Assembly: GCF_900086725.1 (NCBI RefSeq)
Contig: NZ_LT574838.1
Coordinates: forward strand, 1,585,649 to 1,649,648
Direction of reading: 5' to 3'
DNA from: Bariatricus massiliensis
Lineage (GTDB): Bacteria; Bacillota; Clostridia; Lachnospirales; Lachnospiraceae
Length of the DNA: 64,000 nucleotides
How positions within the stretch are numbered: the stretch's first letter is position 1; each line of letters begins with the position of its first letter. Below, in pieces: positions 44,512 to 52,780 of this stretch. The notes under the pieces are model-generated. The model was not told where the DNA came from. It made no database searches and saw nothing but the letters and a program-made list of their open reading frames with translations. The position numbers and the translations under genes are program-made.

Positions 44512-45429
44512 ATGGAAAAACACACTTATCAGAAAAATACGGCAGTTAACCGTGTTTACAAATCGCGGATATTTGAAATGGTATTTAGCGACAAGAAGGA
44601 ACTGTTAAGCCTGTATAATGCAGCGAACGGAACGAATTATGACAATCCGGAGATGCTGGAAGTGAATACGTTGGAAAATGCAATTTACCTTTCGATGCAT
44701 AATGATATCTCATTCGTGATTGACTCCAGACTTACGCTCTATGAGCATCAGTCCACCTATAGTCCCAATCTTCCGTTAAGATATCTGATGTATATTTCGG
44801 ATCTGTATTCAAGCATGACGCGGGATGAGAATCTGTACGGCCCCCGTAAAGTGCTGCTGCCACCCCCGAAGTTTGTTATCTTCTACAATGGCATCGAGGA
44901 GCAGCCGGACGTGCAGGAATTAAGGCTTTCTGATTCGTTTCAGATACCGGATGATAATCTGTCGCTGGAGTTAAGGGCCGTTATGCTGAATATTAATCCG
45001 GGGCATAATCCACAGCTGCTGGATAACTGCAAGACGTTGAGGGATTACTCTGAATATACTGCCAGAGTCAGGCGGTATGCGGAGGAGGTTTCCCTGTCTG
45101 AGGCGGTAGAACAGGCGATTACGGAATGTATTAAAGAGGGGATTCTGTCAGAATTTTTGAGCAAGAACAGAACGGAGGCGAAAAAGGTGAGCATATATGA
45201 ATATGATGAAGAAAAAGTCATGCGTATGATGCGTGAAGAAGCCCACGAGGATGGCTGGAAGGAAGGCCGTCAAAAGGGGATTGAAGAAGGACGAGCGCAT
45301 ACTTTAAAAGAATTAATTTGCAAAAAGCTTGCTAAGGGTAATACTCTGGAGGAGATTGCCGACATATTGGAGGAACCGTTGGAGCGTATACAGGCGCTTG
45401 CTGGAGAGCTTACCGAAGAGACTAAGTAA
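44512..45429 (+). CDS. Rpn-family PD-(D/E)XK nuclease / putative transposase
   Basis: This 305-residue protein begins with the Rpn/YhgA-like core: VYKSRIFEMVFSDKKELLSLYNAANGTNY, then IDSRLTLYEHQSTYSPNLPLRYLMYISDLY (residues about 17-105), with Asp, Glu-x-Gln catalytic-type residues of PD-(D/E)XK nucleases. The C-terminal third is charged and helical with EGRQKGIEEGR repeats. Rpn proteins promote RecA-independent recombination. It lies in decayed accessory DNA behind an AGGAGG site and ends in a very strong terminator. It appears intact. Confidence 0.85.
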   Translation: MEKHTYQKNTAVNRVYKSRIFEMVFSDKKELLSLYNAANGTNYDNPEMLEVNTLENAIYLSMHNDISFVIDSRLTLYEHQSTYSPNLPLRYLMYISDLYSSMTRDENLYGPRKVLLPPPKFVIFYNGIEEQPDVQELRLSDSFQIPDDNLSLELRAVMLNINPGHNPQLLDNCKTLRDYSEYTARVRRYAEEVSLSEAVEQAITECIKEGILSEFLSKNRTEAKKVSIYEYDEEKVMRMMREEAHEDGWKEGRQKGIEEGRAHTLKELICKKLAKGNTLEEIADILEEPLERIQALAGELTEETK

Positions 45430-45473
45430 AAAGAAGAGAGGGGGGCTATGATTCCCGCCCCCTCTCTTCTTTT
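45429..45473 (+). terminator. Terminator of the Rpn-family gene
   Basis: AAAAGAAGAGAGGGGG (45429-45444) and CCCCCTCTCTTCTTTT (45458-45473) form a perfect 16-bp stem. Confidence 0.9.
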
Positions 45474-46536
45474 AAATTTAATAACTTCTGGTATTATTGG
45501 ACAATATATATTTTCTATTACGACAAAATATTTTTTCCTCAACTTTTATACATGCTTCACTTCACTTTTTTATCTAATAAACAAAAAACTAGATCATCTG
45601 TTAAAGCAATACTATGACATACTTTTCTTACCGATGTCGTTTGTTCTGTTCCTTTCATATATGGGTTTATTTTGCTACCATTAATTTCTCTCTGTACTTG
45701 TTTACAAAAATGATGCAGTACTACTAGTCAATGTTGGTATTCGCTTTTAGATTTCTAGCTCCCAGCTTTGTGTAATTTGAAAAAGCCGATATAAGATATG
45801 TTGATAGCTACATGGCAACAAAATTAGTTTTTCGGCATCTACCCTTATCTGCATTATATCGCTATATTTCTGCTTATCAATAAAACCTATAAAATCAAAT
45901 GAGAAAATCGTCTTATTCTTGGTCACCTTCCACTACTAAAGCCTAAATCCTTCTATGCATTGGTCGAACAAATTAGACTCTTTATGGGTCTTGGATATTT
46001 GAAATAGCTACAGCGATTCGCCCAATTATCTTTTTATGATCTCTGAATTTTGGAGCATTAACTATTTCCTCTTCGCGTGAAAGCATCTGCTCTAATTGTG
46101 CGCTCTCCTCTGTTGGTACAGCATAGATACACTTCTTCCCTAGTTTCGCACATGATAGTTGATTTCATTCATAAAGGCTACCTTAAAAACATTTCCGGTA
46201 ATCATATTAGAAATACCCAAGTTCTTCATTCAAAACACATTTCAGTAAAACGGACATCATATCCTGCATTTCCTGTTTTGTGACGATTCATTTCTTGATC
46301 TTTTTGACCAGCATTGAATGTTCTATAATCCCCGTAGCTTATATCGCCTCAAACTAAATTCCTATACGTGGAAAACCATTCAAAAACACGCTATACACCG
46401 GACAGATTTTACTTGGCATAGACGACCCCATATTTATTAGTTGGCAGTAATGTAATGCCAGATTTAGGAGCATAGCTAAAATTTTAAATTCCATCTTTCT
46501 GACTTTGACACACCAAATTTGAAACTATAGTGTAGC
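45474..46536. other. Degraded AT-rich intergenic DNA
   Basis: About 1.06 kb without a believable gene. Short coding-like stretches occur (for example plus-strand KPKSFYALVEQIRLF ending in a stop near 46008, and minus-strand YRTFNAGQKDQEMNRHKTGN near 46240-46330), but each is cut by stops and frame changes. It looks like remains of one or more mobile-element genes; I could not identify them. Confidence 0.5.
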
Positions 46537-46818
46537 TTATTTCTCAGTAGCACGTTGTTCAATCATATTTTTCATATTCTGTTTAAAGGTTCTTTTATAA
46601 ATATTTATGTCTAAAGTATAATCAAAAGCACCAAAAATTCCTTGATAATATATTTTAGGATAAAAGAACATATAATCTTTATTTGTAGCAGATAATAATT
46701 TACATGATAGATCACCAGATAGTCCATTAAAGTAATACTCAAAAGGGTTATTATGTACAAAAAATTGCTCTTGAAAATAATTGCATAAGGCCCCTAACCA
46801 TTCATATTTATTAACAAA
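46537..46818 (-). pseudogene. 93-codon 3' gene fragment, possible C-terminal part of the cyclase-like gene
   Basis: An open frame without a start codon begins FVNKYEWLGALCNYFQEQFF right after a TAA and ends TEK-stop. Its composition is coding-like (aromatic and Asn/Lys rich). Its position on the far side of the Tn916-derived element and its orientation fit the missing 3' part of the interrupted cyclase-like gene at 53339-53980, whose 5' part ends KNEKFNHKLYR. This junction is inference. Confidence 0.45.
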
Positions 46819-46862
46819 TTATATATAGATTTTTGATTATCTTTTTAAATCTTCTCATATGT

Positions 46863-46892
46863 CCGAATAGCCTTGTTTTATCAGCTATTCGG
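46863..46892. terminator. Hairpin at the integrase end of the element
   Basis: CCGAATAGC (46863-46871) and GCTATTCGG (46884-46892) form a perfect 9-bp stem downstream of int. It is probably a terminator insulating the element end, though T-runs are weak on both sides. Confidence 0.5.
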
Positions 46893-46956
46893 GCATTTTC
46901 ACTTTTGAATGATGTTCACGTTTCTAGGCGTATCTTCTTATATTTTACCTCTCAAA

Positions 46957-46980
46957 CGTGGTAAATATCGTGGTAAATAC
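46957..46980. repeat. Int arm-binding repeats (DR2-like), left end of element
   Basis: CGTGGTAAATATCGTGGTAAAT contains two GTGGTAAAT units 12 bp apart, directly after the int stop codon. The same pair occurs at 53259-53279. Tn916 integrase binds such GTGGTAAATA direct repeats near both element ends. Confidence 0.75.
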
Positions 46981-46982
46981 TT

Positions 46983-48173
46983 TTATGCTATCAGACGTTT
47001 GACCTCTGTTTTGGCACTGTCAATGGACGCATGAGCGTACCAGTTCATTGTGATATTGATACTGGAATGACCCATGATGTACTGTAAGTCTTTGGGGTTC
47101 ATGTTCCTTTGTGCCAGCTTCGTACAGAATGTATGGCGTAGCGTATGAGGGGTGGTATGTGGCAGTGATGTTTCATGGCACTTGTTATATTTCTCTACAA
47201 GACGGCTGAATAACGTACTGTAATCAATCGCAACTTTGGGATAACCCTTTTGATTGAGAAAGAGGAAATCCGTATAACCGTCTATGACTATCGGCTGTGG
47301 CGTTGGTCGGTTCTTCATTACCCTTTGAAATGCCTGTATCGCTTCTTGACTTAACGGTACTTGTCGTATTCCGCTTTTCGTTTTTGGCGTTTCAATGTAA
47401 TAGCCCACTTCCTTATTCTTCAATAGCTGGTGGTCGATAACCACAACCTCATTGATAAAATCAATGTCAGTAACCGTCAATCCACATAATTCAGAAATAC
47501 GAAGCCCCGTCTTTAACAGTATCAAAACATCATCATAATACTTCTGATATATCTTGTCCGTTTTCACAAACAATAACAGGGCTTTTTCCTGTTCCTCTGT
47601 TAATGCGATTTTCGGCTCGGTGTCGTTCTCTATGACCTCATTCAGTTTGAAATCAAAAGGGTTCTTCCGTATGTAATCGTCCTGTATGGCTATATAGAAT
47701 GACGCTTTCAAGGTACGCTTATGATTGTTGATAGTCTGATAGGCATAGCCCTGTTCTTTCATGCGTAACGCCCATTCCTTAGCGTCAGAGGGCTTGATGG
47801 TATCAATCGACCTAGAACCCAGCTTATCCTCTTTTAATATCCGCATAAGCTGTTTGCGCTGGTTCTGTGTGCCTTTCTTGACATTGGCTCTCTGTTCGTT
47901 CTGTTTAGTGTATAGCTGGCACAATGTCATTTTCTTGCCTGTGGTGTCGATACCGTCCTCTCTGTCACGGCGTATCTCCTGCTCCATTTCCCGAAGCGAG
48001 ATACAGTCACGCTTTCCTTTTGGTACGTTGTCCGTTGCTACAAGTTTCCATGAGTAGGCATATTGGGTTTCTCCAAATGCGTCCACATATTTATATAAGT
48101 ATCTACCGTCTTTTCTCTGGCTCTCTCCATTTTTCAAGACACGACCTTTGTTATCCCGTCTTTTTTCGTTCAT
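46983..48173 (-). CDS. int: Tn916-family tyrosine recombinase (integrase)
   Basis: This 396-residue integrase begins MNEKRRDNKGRVLKNGESQRKDGRYLYKY, very like Tn916 Int. It has the N-terminal arm-binding domain, a SAM-like core-binding domain (about 85-180) and a catalytic domain with Arg in TGLRISEL, His and Arg in HTLRHTFC and Tyr in MNWYAHAS. The frame is open to 48233, but ATG 48173 follows GAGAGGAG. It excises and integrates the element with Xis. It is co-oriented with xis and rep. Confidence 0.95.
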   Translation of the reverse strand: MNEKRRDNKGRVLKNGESQRKDGRYLYKYVDAFGETQYAYSWKLVATDNVPKGKRDCISLREMEQEIRRDREDGIDTTGKKMTLCQLYTKQNEQRANVKKGTQNQRKQLMRILKEDKLGSRSIDTIKPSDAKEWALRMKEQGYAYQTINNHKRTLKASFYIAIQDDYIRKNPFDFKLNEVIENDTEPKIALTEEQEKALLLFVKTDKIYQKYYDDVLILLKTGLRISELCGLTVTDIDFINEVVVIDHQLLKNKEVGYYIETPKTKSGIRQVPLSQEAIQAFQRVMKNRPTPQPIVIDGYTDFLFLNQKGYPKVAIDYSTLFSRLVEKYNKCHETSLPHTTPHTLRHTFCTKLAQRNMNPKDLQYIMGHSSINITMNWYAHASIDSAKTEVKRLIA

Positions 48174-48251
48174 GCTGGTTGCTCCTCTCCGTTGTGGAAA
48201 GAGCCTTGATATGACTTGTTCCCATAATAACACATATAAGGCTCATTTTCA

Positions 48252-48455
48252 TTAAATAGCGTCCAATTTGTCAATGACCTGTTCAAATTGTCGGCGTTTA
48301 ATCTGAATGCGGTTGCCATTTAAAATAAGCCAGTTTGCATTTTTATTTTCCTCTGCCAGTCGGCGCAGTTTATTTTCTCCAATGCGGAAATAACTGGACG
48401 CTTCTTCAATGCTAAGGGTGTACTTCTCCCATACGGGAATATCATGGCTACTCAT
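48252..48455 (-). CDS. xis: Tn916-type excisionase
   Basis: This 67-residue protein with a MerR-like winged helix has the segment SIEEASSYFRIGENKLRRLAEENKNANW in pieces, nearly the same as Tn916 Xis, and a basic C-terminus. It directs Int toward excision by binding near the element ends. Its ATG overlaps the rep stop by four bases. It lies 78 bases before int. Confidence 0.95.
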   Translation of the reverse strand: MSSHDIPVWEKYTLSIEEASSYFRIGENKLRRLAEENKNANWLILNGNRIQIKRRQFEQVIDKLDAI

Positions 48456-49546
48456 AGAACACCCCCTTTGTCACTTTTTGTATCATATTGTACATACGGT
48501 ATCAGTTCTTCTCTGTCTATCCGCTGTAAATGCCCTGCCAGTTTGCAGGCAAGGGCTGGACTGTATCGGGCTTTGGAAAGCATATCCCCGACACGCTCTA
48601 AGTCCCCTAATGCGTTGCACTGTTCTAAGAAGCAGAAGCCCTTGACCGCAGAGATGACCCCACCCTCGGTCAGCCATTGCTGTGTTTCCACAAGGGTATT
48701 TTGTGAGGGTGGGATATGCAGTTTCAAAGGCTCTACCTTACCTAAAAACCGTTCCCAAAACCGACAGGTTTTCCATCGGCTTTTATTGCTTTCGTTCTTA
48801 CCGGGAACAACAAAGCGTAAGTTGCCAGCCAGCACATTAAATGACAGTTGCCCTAGTTCAAGAGGATTGTCTTTGAACAGTAGAGCAAAGGCATGAGCCT
48901 TTTCATCACGCAGTTGCATTTCTGTCCGTTTCCAGCTCCCTATTTCCTCAATCGGCTTGTTATATTTGGTGCTTACTTCCATGTCCTTATCATAAAAGCG
49001 ATAGGAAATACTCGATTTTCCAGCACCGATATAAGTTGTCCTTGCCAAATCCTCTCTGGGGTGCTTGCTGTCATTGAAACGACAGTATTCACTGGTGGAA
49101 ACATACTCGTCCTTTTCGCATTTCTTCCGTATCTGTTTTGGTGTGAAGAATGGCACTTCGTTTCTATCATCAATGGCAATATCCAATCTGGTAAAGTGGA
49201 AGTCTGTACCAAACCAGCGGACACAGCGTTCAAACATATCTCCAAAAGTATGTTCGCTACTGTCAAGAATGCGGAACATATCATCACACCCTCTGCCTGT
49301 CATAACGAGATAACAGCCAATCCCTTGTGGGTTATCCTCTGTTTTTTGTGCATTGCCCGATACATAAATATCCCCAATCTGCCAGCGTGTCAGATAAGTC
49401 TTAAATTTGACCTTTGCTGGGAAAGTGATAAAAATATCGGGTGGCAGTTCCAGAACACGCCGTATCACGTCCTCCGCCTTTGCATTGTCAAATACAATGC
49501 TGATGTAATCAATCTTAACGGTTAAATCTTCATGTGTTGCTATAAT
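48452..49546 (-). CDS. Rep_trans-family initiator / MobT-like relaxase (Tn916 Orf20 type), anomalous 5' end
   Basis: A replication-initiation-factor domain protein with the rolling-circle core WFGTDFHFTRLDIAIDDR (metal-binding) and YIGAGKSSISYRFYDKD. Orf20/MobT proteins nick oriT or a circular-element origin. A GTG at 49468 gives 338 residues, but the frame is coding upstream (EDLTVKIDYISIVFDNAKAEDV, typical of this family) to an ATT at 49546 just after an in-frame TGA. An ATG with a good site at 49550 reads MNYSNT then stops; a two-base gain in an ACA repeat would join it to this frame. Either translation starts at a rare codon or the gene has lost two bases. Confidence 0.85.
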   Translation of the reverse strand: MIATHEDLTVKIDYISIVFDNAKAEDVIRRVLELPPDIFITFPAKVKFKTYLTRWQIGDIYVSGNAQKTEDNPQGIGCYLVMTGRGCDDMFRILDSSEHTFGDMFERCVRWFGTDFHFTRLDIAIDDRNEVPFFTPKQIRKKCEKDEYVSTSEYCRFNDSKHPREDLARTTYIGAGKSSISYRFYDKDMEVSTKYNKPIEEIGSWKRTEMQLRDEKAHAFALLFKDNPLELGQLSFNVLAGNLRFVVPGKNESNKSRWKTCRFWERFLGKVEPLKLHIPPSQNTLVETQQWLTEGGVISAVKGFCFLEQCNALGDLERVGDMLSKARYSPALACKLAGHLQRIDREELIPYVQYDTKSDKGGVL

Positions 49547-49639
49547 TCATTTCTCCTTTCTGTCCGCATTTTTTGTGCGGGATAAAATCAGTGTTTTTCC
49601 CTTTATCTATGCGGTTTTTCTGTACTTTGACTTGTATAC

Positions 49640-49739
49640 GCAGGGCGGTGTTACATAGTCGCCCTGCCGACGGAACGCCAAAGGCGTTCCTTTCCAAACA
49701 GCACCTGTCTGTCCGGAACACGTCTTGGGGACGTGCCCC
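49640..49739. other. Three-hairpin, GC-rich region: candidate origin of transfer/replication
   Basis: GCAGGGCG/CGCCCTGC (49640-49647, 49660-49667), GGAACGCC-AAA-GGCGTTCC (49672-49690) and CACGTC/GACGTG (49719-49724, 49730-49735) lie in a GC-rich island upstream of the initiator gene, within otherwise AT-rich element DNA. In Tn916 the oriT lies next to orf20, so a nick-site or single-strand-origin role is plausible. No nick site was identified. The rest of the 49551-49918 gap has no gene. Confidence 0.45.
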
Positions 49740-49918
49740 GCCCAGCCAGTCACTTTTGGAAACCACCATTTTCAGCTAAAAGACTATGCGTTAACGCTTT
49801 TAGAGTGAAAATATATTTTTCAATCGCTTACTCAAGCATGTAATTAGCCTTATTGTGCTTAATTACTATCTACAATCACATAATAACGCCATTACATTTA
49901 TTTGTCAACAACTTTTTC

Positions 49919-49947
49919 TTGACTTTATGAAACAAATTAAGTATGAT
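49919..49947 (+). promoter_or_regulatory. Promoter of the XRE regulator gene
   Basis: TTGACT (49919-49924), 17 bases, TATGAT (49942-49947), upstream of AAAGGAG. Confidence 0.75.
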
Positions 49948-49982
49948 AGGCTTATAAAGTGAATGAAAGGAGAAATTACATT

Positions 49983-50621
49983 ATGAATTATCAGCTTTTA
50001 GGAGAAAACATACAGAGAGCAAGAAAGCTACGTGGAATGAATCAGCAGGAACTGGCGGACACCATCGGTATCAATATGCAGAGCCTTTCCAAGATTGAAA
50101 GAGGGGTCAACTATCCCACCTTTGACACACTGGAGAAGATAACTGCCACGCTGGGGGTAACACCCAATGAATTGCTGTCTGGGGATTGGAAGAACAAGGC
50201 GCACATGGAACAGGACATCTTGAAGTTTTTAGAACATGAGGAAATGTTGAATGTGGAGCTGGCACATGGGGAGTATGATAATTACTTAGACAGCGAGGAA
50301 GAATGGAAAGCGTATGAATTGCAGAAGCTACGTGAATATATCGTGGACTACATCAGTTCGGACGAAAGAATAGCTTCTGATTTGTACCCATTGAAAAAGC
50401 TGGTACAGCACCAAAAATTCCAGAAGTTAATCGACAGGTATGATGATTTCTACAGTCTTGACCTGTTTGGAGAAACGATTGAGGGGCATAGGAATGTCAA
50501 TCCATATGATACCCTTGTGGAAGAAAAAGTCATGCTGAATAAACACGTAGACGAAGATAGAGAGATTTTGTCAAAAATGCCAACTGTAAAAGGATTTGAA
50601 GATTTAGAGGGGATTGAGTAA
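49983..50621 (+). CDS. XRE-family transcriptional regulator of the element
   Basis: This 212-residue protein has an N-terminal helix-turn-helix of the Cro/CI type (LGENIQRARKLRGMNQQELADTIGINMQSLSKIERG, residues about 5-40) and a helical, acidic C-terminal region (about 75-212) of unknown function. The frame is open to 49959, but ATG 49983 follows AAAGGAG. It is divergent from the rep-xis-int operon and probably controls it. A long terminator follows. Confidence 0.88.
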   Translation: MNYQLLGENIQRARKLRGMNQQELADTIGINMQSLSKIERGVNYPTFDTLEKITATLGVTPNELLSGDWKNKAHMEQDILKFLEHEEMLNVELAHGEYDNYLDSEEEWKAYELQKLREYIVDYISSDERIASDLYPLKKLVQHQKFQKLIDRYDDFYSLDLFGETIEGHRNVNPYDTLVEEKVMLNKHVDEDREILSKMPTVKGFEDLEGIE

Positions 50622-50657
50622 AAGACCTTATCCTCTTTGGAGAAGATACCAGAAAGT

Positions 50658-50718
50658 AAAAAGCCTAGTCAAGAATGCTTCGCACTACTAACGTAGCAGG
50701 TTCTTGACAAGGCTTTTT
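50658..50718 (+). terminator. Terminator of the XRE regulator
   Basis: AAAAAGCCTAGTCAAGAA (50658-50675) pairs with TTCTTGACAAGGCTTTTT (50701-50718), one mismatch, around a 25-base loop. Confidence 0.85.
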
Positions 50719-50752
50719 ATTTCTTGTGCATGGGTAATCAAGAGGAATAAAG

Positions 50753-50854
50753 GTGCAAAGTGCTGACGCTATCTTTGACAACAAAAAGGCGACACAAGTT
50801 TCACCGTTTGAGTTGACGCTTCATAAGTACGGAAATTGGAAGATTGTAAGATAA
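50753..50854 (+). pseudogene. C-terminal remnant of a lost element gene (TcpC/Orf13-like tail?)
   Basis: Thirty-three codons reading VQSADAIFDNKKATQVSPFE and ending HKYGNWKIVR-stop look like the beta-strand end of a VirB8-like conjugation protein (Tn916 Orf13/TcpC is the candidate, from memory of the family). An in-frame stop lies upstream and there is no ribosome binding site. A terminator follows at once, as it would follow the last gene of a transfer module. The identification is tentative. Confidence 0.4.
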
Positions 50855-50862
50855 TTTGTAAA

Positions 50863-50901
50863 CCATAGTCTGTAATAGATTTTACAGACTATGGCTTTTT
50901 T
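50863..50901 (+). terminator. Terminator after the remnant
   Basis: CCATAGTCTGTAA (50863-50875) and TTACAGACTATGG (50882-50894) form a perfect 13-bp stem followed by Ts. Confidence 0.85.
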
Positions 50902-50985
50902 ACTCCTTCATAAATTTATATATATCAAAATGTCATAAATATGTTATAATCAGAAATGGAATATCACGGTAAAGGCGGTGTATGA

Positions 50986-51210
50986 GTGGCAAATAAAAAT
51001 AAATATTCGTTTGATAGCAAAATCCATGTTTATCGAGCTACAAAAAGAATGAGCCAACAAGAACTTGCTGACCTTGTAGGCGTATCACGACAGACTATCA
51101 TACAGCTAGAAAGAAACCGATACAATCCGTCTATGATGTTGGCATATAGTATTGCGAAAGTATTTGATGTAACAATAGAAGATTTGTTTGATTTTACGGA
51201 GGAACAATAA
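50986..51210 (+). CDS. Small Cro/CI-type regulator
   Basis: This 74-residue protein is a single helix-turn-helix domain (KIHVYRATKRMSQQELADLVGVSRQTI, ending FDVTIEDLFDFTEEQ), of the YozG type. It starts at GTG with a weak GGCGG site. Its stop overlaps the start of the next gene, a three-helix membrane protein, so they form a regulator/membrane-protein pair. Confidence 0.88.
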   Translation: MANKNKYSFDSKIHVYRATKRMSQQELADLVGVSRQTIIQLERNRYNPSMMLAYSIAKVFDVTIEDLFDFTEEQ

Positions 51211-51527
51211 TGTTAGAAAAATTTACCATGTTAATGGAAAATAAAATATTTTTGCAAACATCAGCCATATTTGGCTTTCTGCTTTTAGGTCTATTTGTGT
51301 ACTTTTATTTTTCAAAAGAAGGACGAGATGAGCGTGGCAGAGGATTGATTGCTACAGCTTCGTTTAGCGCTTTTGTTATTCTTTTTATTGTTCTAAATAT
51401 TTATGCGTATTTTTTGCCTTGGTTTAATGAAAATATAATTCGTTTAGCAAACGGAATACAGTGGGCATATAATTTTGTCCTCTTAACAGCAGTTGTCATG
51501 TATTTGATTTTAAAAAAAATTAGATAA
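51210..51527 (+). CDS. Small membrane protein, copy A
   Basis: This 105-residue protein has three hydrophobic helices (about 14-34, 48-68, 80-100) and a conserved charged loop SKEGRDERGRGLI between helices 1 and 2. It follows the small regulator with a one-base overlap and AGGAGG inside that gene. The function is unknown. Such regulator/membrane pairs can be autoregulatory switches in which the membrane protein sequesters or relays a signal to the regulator; that is inference. A paralogue lies directly downstream. Confidence 0.8.
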   Translation: MLEKFTMLMENKIFLQTSAIFGFLLLGLFVYFYFSKEGRDERGRGLIATASFSAFVILFIVLNIYAYFLPWFNENIIRLANGIQWAYNFVLLTAVVMYLILKKIR

Positions 51528-51577
51528 GGACTTTGATGTAAACATTGAGGATATATTTGATTTTAAGGAGGAGTACA
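51528..51577 (+). pseudogene. Leftover 3' end of a duplicated regulator gene
   Basis: Between copies A and B the DNA encodes (K)DFDVNIEDIFDFKEEY, matching the regulator's own C-terminus FDVTIEDLFDFTEEQ. The duplicated unit therefore included the end of the regulator gene plus the membrane gene. Confidence 0.8.
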
Positions 51578-51892
51578 ATGGACTTTATTGAAATACTTTT
51601 TATGAGTAAATGGTTTACTCGAATAAATCTTTTAATAGGAACTATTTTAACCATAGCTTTATTGATGTACGCTTTTTCTAAAGAAGGAAAAGATGAAAGA
51701 GGACGTGGGATTATTGGAACATCATGTCTTTGGGGGATTGTTGCTTTATTTGTTATTTTGAATATTATTGGGGCTTTATTAAATATATTAGTTAAAAATG
51801 TTATGTTAATAGGTAATGCAATACAGTCAACCTTTACATTGATTATTTTGATAATTGATATTTTAATTTTAATATTGAGAAAAATTCGATAA
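51578..51892 (+). CDS. Small membrane protein, copy B
   Basis: This 104-residue, three-helix protein is paralogous to copy A: SKEGKDERGRGIIGT aligns with SKEGRDERGRGLIAT, and both end LRKIR or LKKIR. ATG 51578 has AAGGAGG upstream; an earlier in-frame start (51545) lies within the leftover regulator sequence. Helices are at about 14-31, 47-66 and 78-98. Confidence 0.8.
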   Translation: MDFIEILFMSKWFTRINLLIGTILTIALLMYAFSKEGKDERGRGIIGTSCLWGIVALFVILNIIGALLNILVKNVMLIGNAIQSTFTLIILIIDILILILRKIR

Positions 51893-52029
51893 AGACGTAT
51901 ATATACAGGTATTTCATATAAAGATATCTGTATTTTTTTCTTTCTGAATGTAATAAATACTTTACAACAAGAGTGAAATAGTTTATTATATTGGTATGCA
52001 GAAAACTGCAATTAGAGGAGGTCATTCGT

Positions 52030-52509
52030 ATGGCAACAGAAAAAACAATACATCAATATCTTAAAGAAGCGGGTTTTGAACCTGTCGAAAACAAAGCAAT
52101 CATTGTGAAATATGCACCAAGCGATACGTTAAGTGAAAAATTAGCAAGTTTCTTTAGTACAGAGTATTATGTTTTGCAGATGTGTAAAAGTGAGTTAGTT
52201 TTAATTCCAGTAAGGGCAATGTCAACCACATTGAAAAAAGACATAGCCTTGCAGCTATCCTATTCTTCTATTCATTCTGTAGAGGTAAAAGCGGAAAAAA
52301 CGAATTATGCGATTGCAATTATGACTGATACGGATACAATACATCTATTATCGCAGAAAAAAGAGCTGAGCGAGTTTCGTTCTTCTGGAACATTGGCTAC
52401 GGGACAGAGCTTTTTGAATATAGGGGCAATGGGAACTATGCTCACTAAACCTTTAAATTGGCATAGAGAAAATATAGATGATACTTTGCAAATGTTACAA
52501 AGTCTATAA
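52030..52509 (+). CDS. Hypothetical protein with a PH-like beta domain
   Basis: This 159-residue protein has no signal peptide. Alternating strands from about 30 to 115 (YYVLQMCKSELVLIPV, IHSVEVKAEKTNYAIAIMT, TIHLLSQ) resemble bacterial PH-like domains. The C-terminus has a Gly-rich stretch. I do not recognise the family with certainty. GAGGAGG precedes ATG 52030; the frame is open to 51991. It lies between the paralogous membrane proteins and a tiny membrane ORF in the element. Confidence 0.7.
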   Translation: MATEKTIHQYLKEAGFEPVENKAIIVKYAPSDTLSEKLASFFSTEYYVLQMCKSELVLIPVRAMSTTLKKDIALQLSYSSIHSVEVKAEKTNYAIAIMTDTDTIHLLSQKKELSEFRSSGTLATGQSFLNIGAMGTMLTKPLNWHRENIDDTLQMLQSL

Positions 52510-52594
52510 ACTATATTATTAAAATTCAAAAAGTGGTAGATTGACTGTCGTGTAACATCGTAAAAAATAATTTGTAGTAGAGGAGGGATATGTA

Positions 52595-52711
52595 ATGGAT
52601 AACTTATGGCTATATATTTTAATCATTGTACTTATTTTAGGTGGTGGATGTTCATTGGCTGGTACTTGGTGGAGTAAAAAAAGAAACAAGAAAAAGGAAG
52701 AAGAAAAATAA
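52595..52711 (+). CDS. 38-residue single-pass membrane microprotein
   Basis: MDNLWLYILIIVLILGGGC is followed by a short hydrophobic turn and a Lys-rich tail (KKRNKKKEEEK). One membrane helix with a positive C-terminus implies an N-out/C-in orientation. AGGAGGG lies six bases upstream of the ATG. Function unknown. Confidence 0.65.
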   Translation: MDNLWLYILIIVLILGGGCSLAGTWWSKKRNKKKEEEK

Positions 52712-52780
52712 TTTGATATTGTCTATAAAATCAGGAATTAAGGTAGGTGCGTTTATGGGAAAATATTAGTCGTTTCATTT

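Noticed and set aside
46077..46283. 68-codon plus-strand ORF
   Set aside because: No ribosome binding site, no recognisable features, and it lies in degraded DNA with coding-like traces on the other strand.
49530..49769. 79-codon minus-strand ORF upstream of the initiator
   Set aside because: It crosses the three-hairpin island and has no family features; only its last seven codons (MNYSNT-stop) matter, as the probable lost start of the initiator gene.
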